NCBI GenBank assembly: GCA_964017065.1
Contig: OZ024783.1
Location: forward strand, 9,251,367-9,315,366
DNA length: 64,000 nucleotides
Direction of reading: 5' to 3'
DNA from: Haliclona indistincta
Lineage: Eukaryota > Porifera > Demospongiae > Haplosclerida > Chalinidae
Shown here: positions 10,585 to 23,000 of the stretch, one piece after another
How the letters are laid out: each line of letters begins with the position of its first letter
Position numbering within the stretch: the first letter of the stretch is position 1
Program-made: the position numbers and the translations under genes
The notes under the pieces: generated by a model
The model's input: only the letters and a program-made list of their open reading frames with translations
The model's database searches: none
What the model was told of the DNA's origin: nothing

Positions 10585-11538
10585 TATTGGAATTAACCTG
10601 CTCACATCTATAACTTTGTAAAACTATGTAACGATCAATTTTCAACAGTTGAGGACTTAATTCAAACAGTTTTGACAGCTAGGTAGCTCAAATTATAAGG
10701 TGGCCCCAGCTTTTCTCTTCTCAAAAGCTAAGTTTCAAATGCACATGTGATGATGTGTGCAGCAGATGGTTATGCCGAATTATTAAGATTTCACAAACCC
10801 TCGGCGTGTTACACATTGTAGAGTTAGCTCCTAGTTATGGCTTTCAGAAGGAGCTTTGCAGCTAAAGCCAACCTGCTTACTATTGAAACTGTACTGGTAA
10901 ACAGAAGAAAAGGACAAGGTGTGTCAAGTGGGCGTGACCGTGAACACGAGTAGGTAGCCATTGCTCTTGGCTTTGATAGGCTTTTTCTTGAGATGTCTAC
11001 GCACCCCCAGAGCTGTCATACAGTTTAGATAGAATCTACAAGTGCCTATAGGTAGTCAACTATGGGAGCTTTTGTCGTCAGAGAGGTCAAAGACGGCCGT
11101 CAAGGTGAGCCAGCCATACATAACTCGAGAACGAAAGCACTTTAGCAAAATCCACGAGTCAGATTGCAAGCCATTGTCATGCTAAGCTGGTTCATACCCT
11201 TACCGAGTTTCAGAAGTGAGCGATGGTCTCTGTAGCTCGATGGACAGAATGAATGAACGAACGAGTGAATGACAAACCAAGTACCGTAACCCTCGCGCAT
11301 GCGCCGAGGGTTAACAAGACCTTAGAAAATAGCTATTATAATACATGGCTGTTTGATGGTGTTTTAATTTCTCGTACTTAAATTCGGCGGTTTAATTTTC
11401 GAGGTAGCTTGACCTAGTCCTTGATAATAAAATCTCCTCAAAAATAGTGTCCTCTTCTATGGTAGTGTTGCAATGCAATAACTATACATCACAAGTTTAA
11501 TGTGTACACAGGTATCACTACTGACATCAGGTAACACC
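10585..11538. other. Upstream region of the ROCO gene
   Basis: No coding frame that I can support. It presumably contains the promoter and 5' UTR of the ROCO gene. A possible 5' UTR splice acceptor (TACACAG or CATCAG) lies just before the start codon. Confidence 0.4.
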
Positions 11539-14500
11539 ATGGAGGTTGATAGACTGAACAATATCGATAAATTGACCTGTCTTAACTCCTTCGTAGTCGG
11601 AGATCATGTAAAAGTATTACAGCTCCTTCCTAGTCTATGGCAACCTGCTGCTATACGAACACTGTGTATTTGCTGCAACATTGATTCTGATAGAAAGCTG
11701 TGTACAAATGTCTCTTTACTTCATTTGGCTGCTTTTCATGGTTGGAAAGAAATTGTAATCAGCCTAGTGAGCATGTATGACTGTAACACTCAGTGTCGTG
11801 ACAGCTGGAAACAGACTCCATTGCACTATGCTGCTTATGGAGGTAGCCTACCAGTAGTCCTATACCTAATCAATGAACAGCACTGTAACCCAAATAGTAG
11901 AGGAGAAAAGGGCAGAACACCATTGCATTACGCTAACTACAATGGTCACATGGATATAGTCGAATATCTCATTACAAAAGTAGGTTGTGACCCAGAATTA
12001 CATGACCTAAACAATGATGCACCGTTGCATTTTTCTTCATCTGGTGGTCACTTGAATATAGTTAAGTACCTAATCGAACAATATAATTGTGAAGCAAATT
12101 CTCCAGGATGTCAAGGCAGGACACCTCTTCATCAGGCTTGTTTTAATGGTCATATGAATGTAATCCAGTATCTCATCACCGAACAAGGTTGTAATCTAGC
12201 ATCACTAGATAATGATGGTAACATGCCAATCCACTTTGCTTGTCTTAGTGAACACTTGAATATTGTTAAGTACCTTATCACTGAACAACGATGTGATCCA
12301 AACGTTATGGGTGAAATTGGTAGGACAACACTGCATAATGCTTGTTACAAAGGTCGCATGGATATAATTCGATATCTCATCACAGAACAAGGTTGTGACC
12401 CAGCAGTTGAAGACAATGATGGTAACATGCCAATCCATATTGCTTGTCTTGGTGGACACTTGAATGTTGTTAAGTACCTTATCACTGAACAGCTATGCAA
12501 TCCAAACGTTAAAGGAGCAAGAGGCAGAACACTACTTCATAAAGCTTGTGACACAGGTCACATGGATATAATTCGATATCTCATCACAGAAGAAGGTTGT
12601 GACCCAGCAGTTGAAGACAATAATGGTTACTTGCCAATCCATTTTGCTTGTCTTTTTGGACATTTGAATTTTGTGAATTACCGTCTCACTGAACAACGAT
12701 GTGATCCAAACGTTAAGGGAACAAAATGGAGAACACTATTTCATATTGCTTGTATTCAAGGTCACATGGATATTATTCGATATCTCATCGCAGAACAAGG
12801 TTGTGACCCAGCAGTTGAAGACAATGATGGTAACATGCCAATCCATTTTGCTTGTCTTGGTGGACATTTGAATGTTGTGCAGTACCTTATCACTGAACAA
12901 CGATGTGATCCATATATTAAAGGAGCAAGAGGCAGAACGGCATTGCATTATGTTTGTCGCACTGGTGATATTGACATAATTCAGTATTTAATCTCAGAAC
13001 AAGGGTTTGATCCAGCTATTACAGATGATATGTTTAAAACACCATTGCATATTGCATGTAACTATGGCCATGTAGATGTTGTACAGTTACTTTTACAGGA
13101 TAGAAGAGTAGATGCGTTGAGTATGGACACATTCGATAAGAGTCCAGCAGATTATGTTTATTTCAGTAATAACAGCTATCAGTTATTGAAACTTTTTGTA
13201 CCTCTTCTGAAGTCACGCAATGATTTTCCCATTCATTTATTTACGAAAGTTGTTCTTACTGGAAACAGTGGAGCAGGAAAAACTTCTCTAGCCAAAGTGA
13301 TTGCTGAGCAAGACACAGTGAACCTATCTCGTCACAGTGATGCAGATTTCACAAGAAATAGCATTCATAGTCATCATTATAGAATTGAGTCTGAAGTGGA
13401 GACTCTCACTGCTGGTATAGATTCCTATATTGTTAAGAGTGAGACTATTGGTAACTTCGTGCTATATGACTTGGCAGGTCACTCAGAGTACTACTTTAGT
13501 CAAAGTGTTATTATGGAGACTGTGATACAGAAGACACCAGCCATCTTTATTGATCTAGTTGACCTTAGCAAAAGTGAAGAAGAGATAGCACAAGCTATTC
13601 ACCACTGGCTCACCTTCATTGAAAGTGCAACATCTAAAACTCAAGAAAAATCATGTGTCATGATTGTTGGTAGTCATACTGATCTTCTTACTGAACAACA
13701 GGTGATAACAAAGACCACATTAGTGAAAGACCTTGTTGACAGGCGAGTGAAAAAGCAAAGATATGAAGGGTTTGTACGAATGGACTGCCGTGTGGTCAGC
13801 AATGAAATTAGAAAGGAGTTTTTTCCTCACCTTTTAAATTGTCATACTACCATATCAGCTTATTCTCAACCTGTGAGTGTCTACTGCCATGATTTGTATG
13901 CATTTCTTCAAACAAAACTAGAGAAGACAGCTTGCCAGCTACATGAACTTGTCTCCTATCTTGCAGCTGAAGAGGATTCACTTGTACCTTCAAATGTACC
14001 TATCCTCAGTGAATTGCTAGAAGACCTGAGTGGTAAAGGTGTTATTATCTACCTGAGGAATGAGCAGTGTCTAGAGAAGACCTGGGTGGTTGTGAAGAGA
14101 GAGATCATATTGAAGGATGTTAATGGAGAGTTGTTTAAACCCAAGTATTTCAAAGGATATCATCCAATTGCCAGCAGTACTGGTATAATCCGTATGTCAT
14201 CTCTTGCAGAGCTCTTTCCTCAGTATGATCCAGAAATGTTAGTGGAGCTCATGGTCAGACTGGAGTTCTGCCATCCTGTAAACTTGTCTAAAATCAAGAC
14301 TAACCTCCAACCAATAGAAAGCATTTCTTCTTTCATTGAAAGCATGAAGGATGTTTTACTCTTTTTTCCGTCGCTACTACATGCTAAGCGACCACAAACT
14401 CTTATTACTGAAGTGAAGCAAGACAGGTTTGGATGGTGCCTCGGTTGCAAGGACTACGAGTATCAATTTCTCACTAGTCGATTTCTTCATATTCTCATTC

Positions 14501-16408
14501 TTCGTCTAGCCTATACCTTCCCTCTGCCTAGTGAGAGGTACACTAAGACTCATAATCTTCACGAGATTGAACAAAATTGTTCAGTGTGGCTAAACGGTAT
14601 CTCATGGAACAATGAGGAAGGTATCACAACAGTAGTGGAGGTTATTCAGCAAAAGCGTTGGGTGGTAGTGACTATGTATTACAACAAGGACATTACCAGA
14701 CCAGTGGAGTACAGCAAGCATCGCAGTGCTGTGATCAGACTGGTTCTAGAGCTTCAAAAGGAACTAGCTCCAGACCTAGAAACGTTTGAGTGTCTCATCT
14801 CACCCTCATTATTTCGAAAATGGCCATTAGATTGTCTTCCTGAGTCAGACCTGTTTCCTATCAAGAATGTAGCCAACTGTGTTCTTCGTAATAAACCATT
14901 TGTACTCAGTTGTGATGGCAGTCATGAGCTACTAACGCAAGATGCTGTGCCCTTTGAGCCATATGGTATTCTAACTCCTTCATCTGTGTGTGAGCTGATA
15001 GACAGCAGAATGAGTGACCAGCCGGTCTCCTCTGCCCTCCTCAATGAGGTGAGAAAGTTATGTCGGCAGCCTCAACTGGAGTCACTGAGCTACTTGAACT
15101 TGAGAGAATATCTTGATAAAATGAGTATATTCACTGGAAGAGATCCTTGGGTGAGTACATGTGCCTCCACTTGTTTAATATCACTGATCTTATTGGTATA
15201 CAGGTACTAGCTGAGGTAACATCAGATGACATCAGACAATCTGTATCAGTTGAGAGTGTATCAGGTGAATGTTTGCTTGTATCACTCATAGCAAGAGTAT
15301 ATAATCTTACCAAGAGTATCGAACGCCAATTGCCACTGTAGAAACACTCTCGGGAAAGTAACATGACCAGCACGTGAGATATTTTACGCACTGTGACGAA
15401 AGCGTGTTGCACAAATCCACGACTACGTCACAACGAAGGCGTGTCCTGCAGGAAGCAAGCGCCCATGATGGAAAATACAGCTACTCAGGGCTCTTTATTG
15501 ACAAGCTAACTCTAACAAGCAGGCGTTCGTTAGTCGCTGAACATCATCAATGTGATTTTTGTAGACGAACGCGCTCTGACAAACCGAGCTCGCTGATGCT
15601 TTTATTATTCGATTAAAAAGCATAACTAGCACGTGTTTCTGTTTTCCTCAGCATTTGTCGTGTCTACATCGCTATATTCTCGCCTGCAACAGTCCAATGA
15701 TCATCCAAAAAGCTTGGCTAGCATCGTTGCTGAACGTCGATGACGTCAATGGCTAGCCTGCTGTGTAGGCGTTACGTCATCAGATCACGTTTCTGTCACG
15801 TTACTTTCCCGAGAGTGTTTCTACAGTGGCAATTGGCGTTCGATACTCTTGGTAAGATTATATACTCTTGCTCATAGTATAAGCCTTTTACAAGCACATG
15901 TATTATCCACAGATACTCATTCAGTAAAGATTTCTAGTGATGAATCCACTATTGCAAACCCTACTGCAGAGCCCACTGTTGACCTTTCCGAGATACCTGA
16001 TATACTTGGTGAGAATTTGACATGATCTCTGTTTTTAAACCTATGATAATTTTGTATCACTGCAGACATCACACATCTTGCTGACCTGATTGTATCATTA
16101 AAAGACACAGAATATATTTGGTTCAGACTGGGTCTACAGCTTGGACTTAATTTCTTTGCACTAAAAGCAATTGAAAGTGATCACCGAGAAGTGCAAGTGT
16201 GTATGATTAACATGCTTGCGGCATGGCTGAATGGTCAGGGTAAAGACTGTACCAAGCAGACCCTTGTATCAGCCCTGTTGAAGATAGCCTGCAAAATAGT
16301 GAGTTCATGATTGTAGATATTTTTATACAAAATATTGTTTCATTGTTTGATTAGGTTGGAAACAATCAAGAGCAAGACCAACATGTATCTCTGACATCAC
16401 AACACTAG
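11539..16408 (+). CDS. Ankyrin-ROC-COR-Death (ROCO family) protein
   Basis: Exons 11539-15150, 15204-15264, 15913-16008, 16066-16298 and 16355-16408 join in frame to about 1,351 residues. The start at 11539 (MEVDRLNN, context ACCATGG) is preferred over 11500. About a dozen ankyrin repeats (TPLHYA, MPIHFA, LNIVKYLITEQ) fill residues ~55-540. A Roc GTPase follows: P-loop GNSGAGKTS at ~575, DLAGH at ~644, SHTD at ~712. COR covers ~790-1180. The last exons encode a Death domain (~1257-1335; DLIVSLKDTEYIWFRLGLQL, MLAAWLNG). This is DAPK1's C-terminal architecture without the kinase. Likely a cytoplasmic GTP-regulated scaffold signalling through Death-domain partners; the function is inferred. The front is one 3.6-kb exon while the Death domain is split by short introns. 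Confidence 0.88.
15292..15870. mobile_element. MITE, CAAGAGT family, copy 3, inside a ROCO intron
   Basis: Terminal inverted repeats of 76 bp (15292-15367 and 15795-15870), nearly identical, begin CAAGAGTATATAATCTTACC and end in GGGAAAGTAAC(A/G)TGAC. A 7-bp direct repeat CTCATAG flanks it (15285-15291, 15871-15877). It sits in the intron between the exons ending 15264 and starting 15913. Without it and one repeat copy the intron would be about 62 nt. Confidence 0.88.
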
Positions 16409-18008
16409 GTGACCATAACCCTGGTTGTAACATCGATTAAAGGCAACCATAATAGGTGGTGACCATAATGAGCTCCTATAGCCTCCCTCATGCATGCTAA
16501 TAACATCGGTTAAAAGACAACTTGGATTATTCTTTTCACCATCATCAGAACTTCCTCTGGACTACAGATTACCTATCTCTAGTTGCTACCTTCTATCTAC
16601 CCTCAACTTATTCTACTTTCGACTATTTTGAGTATCAGCTTTTAGAGAATTCTCTATTCTCTTTCACTTTCTTTCTTTGATCTCAACTGAGATCAGCTGC
16701 TTTAATTCTTAATTATTGTTAGATGCATATCATCATCATCACTATGCATCATGTGTGTGTCTCAATCCATGCTCATTGGAATGGATCTGAATACACACTT
16801 TTAAATTAATTATTATTAGATCCATAAGGATCAGCTTTTATTGATGGTTCGATATAATCATCAGAATCGGTCTTTCCTCTCTTTTGATTCATCTCTTGAT
16901 CAAGACATTAATTCTTTATTTATAATAATAGTGACACTCTCGGCTGCTCTTATGTATCTTCTCAACTGCGACAATTGCTCTTACAATGTCTGCTTACAAC
17001 TGGTAACTTCTTTTCTCGTTCTTATTCAATTGACCAAGATCAAAACAAGAGCAACTGCTGAAATTGTCACTCTTTCATTCTTTGTCTCTCTCTTCACCCA
17101 TCCTGACACTTACAGCTTTGATAACAGTATTCTCTGCTCATTCTCCCTTTTTTTTGTGTAATACCTTGTGTCAGCACTATATTAATCCAACCAACAGCTA
17201 AAACAGCTATCTCTGACATGAAGACCAGCAATGTATATCTCTGACATCACAACACTAGATGTCCATAACCCTGCTTGTAACATCGATTAAAACATACATG
17301 TCTTATGCTCATTTCTTCTCACAATCAAAACCTTCCTAGTTGAACTACCAAAACTCAATTTGCAGCATCCTATCAACCATTATATTCACTATTATTTCGA
17401 AAGCCGATTTCTTCCACTTGACCCATGATCACGAGCATATAGCATGTAGTGTCTGCTATAGCACTTCTCTCTCACTATCTATCTTTGATCTCAACTGAGA
17501 TTAGCTGCTTTAATTCTTAATTATTATTAGATGCATATTATCATCATCACTATGCAACATGTGTGTCTCAATCCATGCTCATTGGAATGGATCTGAATAC
17601 ACACTTTTATATCATTAGATCCATAAGGATCAGCTTTTATTGATGACTATCATGGTTAGGTAGCCATCGGAATCACTCTTTCCTCTCTCTCTTTGATCCA
17701 TCCCTGGATCAAAACATTAATTCTTTATTTTTATGATAGTGACACTCTCAGTTGCTCAAGTGCGATGATGTGCTCTTACATCATCCACTCTTGACTATTC
17801 ATTTCTTCTCTCATCCTTATTCAACTGACCACAATCAAAACAAGAGCAACTGCTGAAGCTCACTCATTATTTCTTTGTCTCTCTCTCTCTTCACCAATCA
17901 AGCTGTTGCCTGACACTTACAGCTTTGTCAAAAGCATTCTCTGCTCATTGCTACTTTAGTCTTGTTCTCTCTTTCTTGTGTCAGCACTTGATTAAATTAA
18001 CCAACAGT
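16384..18008 (+). repeat. Tandem duplication of ROCO terminal exon/3' region
   Basis: Unit 1 (about 16384-17205) and unit 2 (about 17231-18008) share the same succession of blocks: TATCTCTGACATCACAACAC, TTGTAACATCGATTAAA, GATCTCAACTGAGAT, ATCCATGCTCATTGGAATGG, CAAAACAAGAGCAACTGCTG and TGACACTTACAGCTTTG. Unit 2 starts inside the coding end of the last ROCO exon, so that exon tail and its stop are duplicated. Identity is high but indels are frequent. No separate gene is evident. Confidence 0.8.
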
Positions 18009-19674
18009 ATTATAATTCCTCCTTTATGCTGTTGTTGATTTCTTTATCTTCATCTTTACTTCCAATTTCGCTATGGAACAATCCATAACCATGACTTGCT
18101 TTCTATACCTTGTATTTGTATGTTAGTAAGCATGCTCAAGCCTCTAATATCAAAAGTCACCATTACTCAAGTCAGCTCCTAATCTTCTCAAAGCTGAACC
18201 TTTCTCCGGTGGTCAATACTTGATCAAAATCAACAAATAGTTCAAACAGGTCAGCATAGGATGCTCACTTTCCCTCTCTCTTTACCAAGTTTTTTATCTC
18301 TTTGTAGAAAGTAGCAAGGATAATACTACCACTGTGATATTGTTGTGCCTTGTATTATAGAGATCTCTCCTCCACCTGGTTAGCAGCATCTGGTATAGTA
18401 CATGTAGCTTACAAAAGTCGATTTATGGTTTTGAGTAATTTTAGCATTAAAAATCATTGAGCACGGCTCTATACTATTAAATGTTTTTTCTCCCTCATAC
18501 AGTCTACAGTAGATACTGATATAGTTACATAACTGAAGAGACTAACCTAGAGATCAGTTCCTGTCCTTCTCAAGCACATGCTAGCCAGCAGGGACCAGTG
18601 TACCAGCCTAGTTTCAAGAGAATAGAAACTGGTGACTCACCTGAAGACAGTGCTGCTTACTTGCAAAGAAAGGTGTGTGTCTGTCATATTTACAGTAACT
18701 TGCACTTCAAATTGCGATTACCAAACACAGACCAAGCGGTGCTTACTTGCATTGCTTATGTATCATACGTCAAAGGGGGTTACTGGGTGCTTCAGCCCCC
18801 CAACGAGCAAACGGAAGTAAAATTTATCCTGAACTGTCTAAGTACGGGTGTGTATTTAGCTTAAAATGGCTAATAAACAAGGAAAGTCTGTAGGCTGGTC
18901 AACTACATTATAGCACTCACTTTCGTCTTCCAAGAACAAGCAAGCATGGTTGTAGAGATGATCGCGTATGTGCAAATCACATAAAATGAATATTATTTAG
19001 CTAAAAATTTTCTCGTCACTCATTTCTCCATTCTGTCATCCTGTATCCACCCCTGTGCATACAGTAGAGTTACACTTATTAATTTTGGACATGCACTAGG
19101 TGTCCTCATATCATGAGTGCATCAAACGTTCCTATGTGAGTTAGAGGTGTTACACATCTTAGAGTTCCAGTTTAGCAAGATTCTAATGTATACATAAATA
19201 TTTCTAGTGCACTTAATAATCATAGCTACACTTTTACCATGCTTTTACCAAGTAAACAACTACCAGTTTTATTCTGTGTGTGTACTGTGGTACTTGCTGC
19301 TTTTTATAGGAACGAATGTTGAGTACTTAGAAGCGATCTGGGCAGGTAGTTGGCTCTGGTTGACAACATTTTGAAATCAGCATACTGTACTGTGTGTGGG
19401 TGGGTTTCAGTGCTGTAGCTTTGTCTCATGATTTTTATCTTGACCTTTTAATTATTTTTAGTTTTATTTTGTAATAGATAATACTTACCGGACAAAATGA
19501 CAACAACACTGTTCTAGTTGTAGGAATCATAATTATTGACTGTCCTTCGTGTTTAGGTGTTGCGTTCCATCGTATCTCTCAAGGTGAACAATGTCATGAT
19601 CAATCAGAAGTAAGTTGTCAAAGCTATGAACGATCGATTCCTCAAAATAATACTAGAAACATAACAGGTACATT
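18009..19674. other. Intergenic, nothing recognised
   Basis: No gene that I can support. A short open stretch at 18598-18864 has no recognisable domain. Confidence 0.4.
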
Positions 19675-20037
19675 GTACTGTCACTGGACATCTGGTCCGG
19701 GTACTTTTAGTCCGGTCAGACCAAAATCCCCGTAGTAGCCGTCAGGGATTTTGGTCCGGACGGACCAAATTTACTAGAGATTTTGGTCTGGCCTAGCAAT
19801 TTTGGTCCGGGTACATTGTAGCTAGCGAAGCCTATAGCGCCTTTGCTCGTCGCTATATATAGCGCTACACGCCTTGTTATCAGTAAATCTAATCTTCCCA
19901 CTCGGTAAACGCGCTGCACTGCTATTATATATAGTCTCCGACAACGTCCTATGTACGATGTGTTCAGTGTAGAATACACTTTAGCTTATTTCTATGCATT
20001 CTGCCCCATATTTTTCAACAACTATAATTATTATTAT

Positions 20038-23000
20038 TCAACTTTCATAGCAATGTGAACAACAGAAAGGCTTCTTGATGATGCCGACACACTTCCTGTG
20101 GTAGTTCTCTCCACAAATAGTACACTCTGCCATTCGACCAGATTTTGGGAGGCGACACAAGCAGTAAACAGGAATAATCTCTTGCACAGAAATAGGATTT
20201 AGCTTTCTCCGACACTCCTGCTGCCTGGGAAACACCGTCATGCACTGTTTTTCTAAACAAGATACTAGGTGCTGTCGCATGCTGCTCTGCAAATACTTAA
20301 CAGATGATGGATCTTCTCCTTTAAGAATGGATGTGGCGAACGCAATGGCAAAAAGCCCACAGTCATTAGAACCACGTTGTTGCTGCACCTCAGGTATATC
20401 CACAGTAATTTGTGGATGATGAGTGTTCAGAATGGATGCCACTTGATGTGCGACAGACTTGCTAAGTACTGCAGACATGCGTAGGCTATCATACATCTTC
20501 ACTGTGCCACTCTCACATCCAATACTGGTGATAGTAACCCAGTGATTGCCATTTGTATGGAGAATCTGTAAGAAAACACACCAAAGTAAGTATACAGACA
20601 CTACATCTATAATAATACCTGAACAAAATCTTTTTCTTGAATATCAAAACCCGATTTGGATTTTGCAAGAACAGTTGGTTTTAAGCCTCCGACTGCAGGA
20701 TGGTCATTTTTCAGCAAACGAAGGCTGGCCGTGATAACACTGTCAGTCAGCCAGTTTTCAGAAACAAGACACTCTTTGTCCGACTGATAGAGACAGAGAG
20801 ACATGATCCAGTAATTAGAACTAGTAGCTCGATCTGGTAGTATTTCACATGAAGTATCATATTGAGAGGAGGAAACGTGTTTCCATGAAGGAGTGGAAAC
20901 GCACACTGGTGAAAATGAGACTCTTGAAGCATTTAAAATAGCCTGGAATCAAGAAAAACAATCACTTAATAACATCTTGCATAGATAACTTACTAGAACA
21001 GAGGAAGAGAATGAGAGAGACTTTTCCACATCAGCTTGTATAAAAGCACGTCGCTGTTCAATCTCTTGACTCAGATCAAGATGTTTAGCATAAGTCTTGT
21101 CAGTCTGATGAATATTTGGTAGGTTGCTGCTCTGAGGCTGAGTAACGAGTTTGTCGCTATTCTGAGGCTGAGTAACGAGTTTGTCGCTATTCTGAGGCTG
21201 AGTAACGAGTTTGTCGCTATTCTGAGGCTGAGTAACCACTGTGTTACCTGTCTGAGGAGCAGTGTGTGTTTTGCCAGTTTGAGAAGTAGTTTGAATTTTG
21301 TCTGTCTGACAAATAGGTTTAGTTTTTCCAGTCTGACGAGTAGTGAGAGCTTTGCCAGTCTGACGAGTAGTGAGAGCTTTGCCGGTCTGACGAGTAGTGA
21401 GAGCTTTGCCGGTCTGACGAGTAGTGAGAGCTTTGCCAGTCTGACGAGTAGTGAGAGCTTTGCCAGTCTGACGAGTAGTGAGAGCTTTGCCGGTCTGAAA
21501 AGTGGTGTCTGTGTTGCTGGCCTTAGGAAGAGGGAATGTGTTACCGGTCTGAGATAAAGTGAATGTGTGGGCAGTAGGCTGCAGAGGAGGAGGTAGTGGA
21601 GGGATTGAATCCACCGAACAATCTAGTGAGCTCAGGCTTGCCTGTAATGATAAAATGACAATAACAGTGCATTCACTGACAACTATGCATGCACTGACGC
21701 AATTATTTTACATTCAATATTGTTTAATGATAGTTAAACTGAGTTGTGCATGCGCACACCAATCACGTGCAGTCAAACGCGCGCTCGACGTCTATCGATC
21801 AGGCTAGACCAACTCAACTCTCCCACCCTCTTCCTCCCTCTACACAGTTTCTATCCAACTAAGTATCCATTGTAGAGATCCACGCGTACGAGCATACCCT
21901 CCGATAGCGTCTCCATCGACTCTCCAAGACCAGGAGGTCAGATGTGACTGAGCCCGGCCTTAGCACTGAACCAGTTATGGGAGTGGAACAATTACCCCAA
22001 AAATAACAATACATTATTAATACCAAACTATTATCACTGCTCTATACGAATTACTATCCAACATCATGCATCCTCATTAGATAGTATTCATAGCCATACT
22101 CCACCTCATCCAGTCACACTCCTATCTTACCTACGAACCCACACAAAGTAAGTCAAAGTGAGCGATAATTCACCAAAAGGCTGGGCTCCTCGTGCCAAAT
22201 CATCCTGTCCACATACAGGCTGGTTGGCTTATCTATTCATACACCTCTCTGTCCACCGATTGTTAATAATTATTAAGAAATTATTTATAGAGCATCATTT
22301 ACAATGTGTGTTTAATTTAGAACTTACAACATCAGAACCAGAAAGGGGAGAAGAAATAAAGGGAATTACACCATTATCGGTATTCAATGTGTCGCTGCAA
22401 ATTGAGTCATTACTTCCACTGCTTGAGTCAACCTACAGCATTAATAAACAGTATGACATGAAGCTGCACAAAAAACGGGAGTTTACCAATGATGAAGAGG
22501 TACTGGTCTTGAGGTACGGTTTGAGGTGTTGACCTGTTGCACGAACTTTTTTCTTGCCATTCTCTTTGATCAATTCGTACACACCTCGCCCAAGCTTCTT
22601 GTGAATAACATACGGACCTAAAAATCTCATACCTAGCTTTCCACCTTTGCGCTTCTTTCTACGAAAATCTTTTTTTAGGACCAGCTGGCCTTTCTTGAAT
22701 AGATCAGGCTTCGCATGTTTCTTGTCATACTGATCTTTTTGCTTTTTCTGAGCTTTTACGATGTTCTCCTTTGCCTCTTCTAACCTCCGATTTCTTTCTT
22801 GTTCAACTTGTTTTGTGTCTGGTTCCTCCATGTCATCAAATCGTTCCATTTCTTCTTCAGGAGTGGTGGTCAGAATGTCCAAATCTATTGGTATTGTTGC
22901 TTGTCTACCAAACATGAGGTGAAACGGTGAGAACTTGGAAGAATCATGACACGAAGTGTTATACGCAAACACACAAGAGCTCAAATAAGTACTCCATTGC

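Noticed and set aside
12205..12948. Minus-strand open frames inside the ankyrin region
   Set aside because: Shadows of the homogenised ankyrin repeats on the coding strand.
15131..15412. Minus-strand frame spanning ROCO exon 2 and the MITE
   Set aside because: Overlaps a verified coding exon and a mobile element; no domain.
21264..21557. Plus-strand Ser/Thr-rich repeat frame (SFASLTSSE-like)
   Set aside because: Antisense of the 27-bp coding repeats of the transposase linker.
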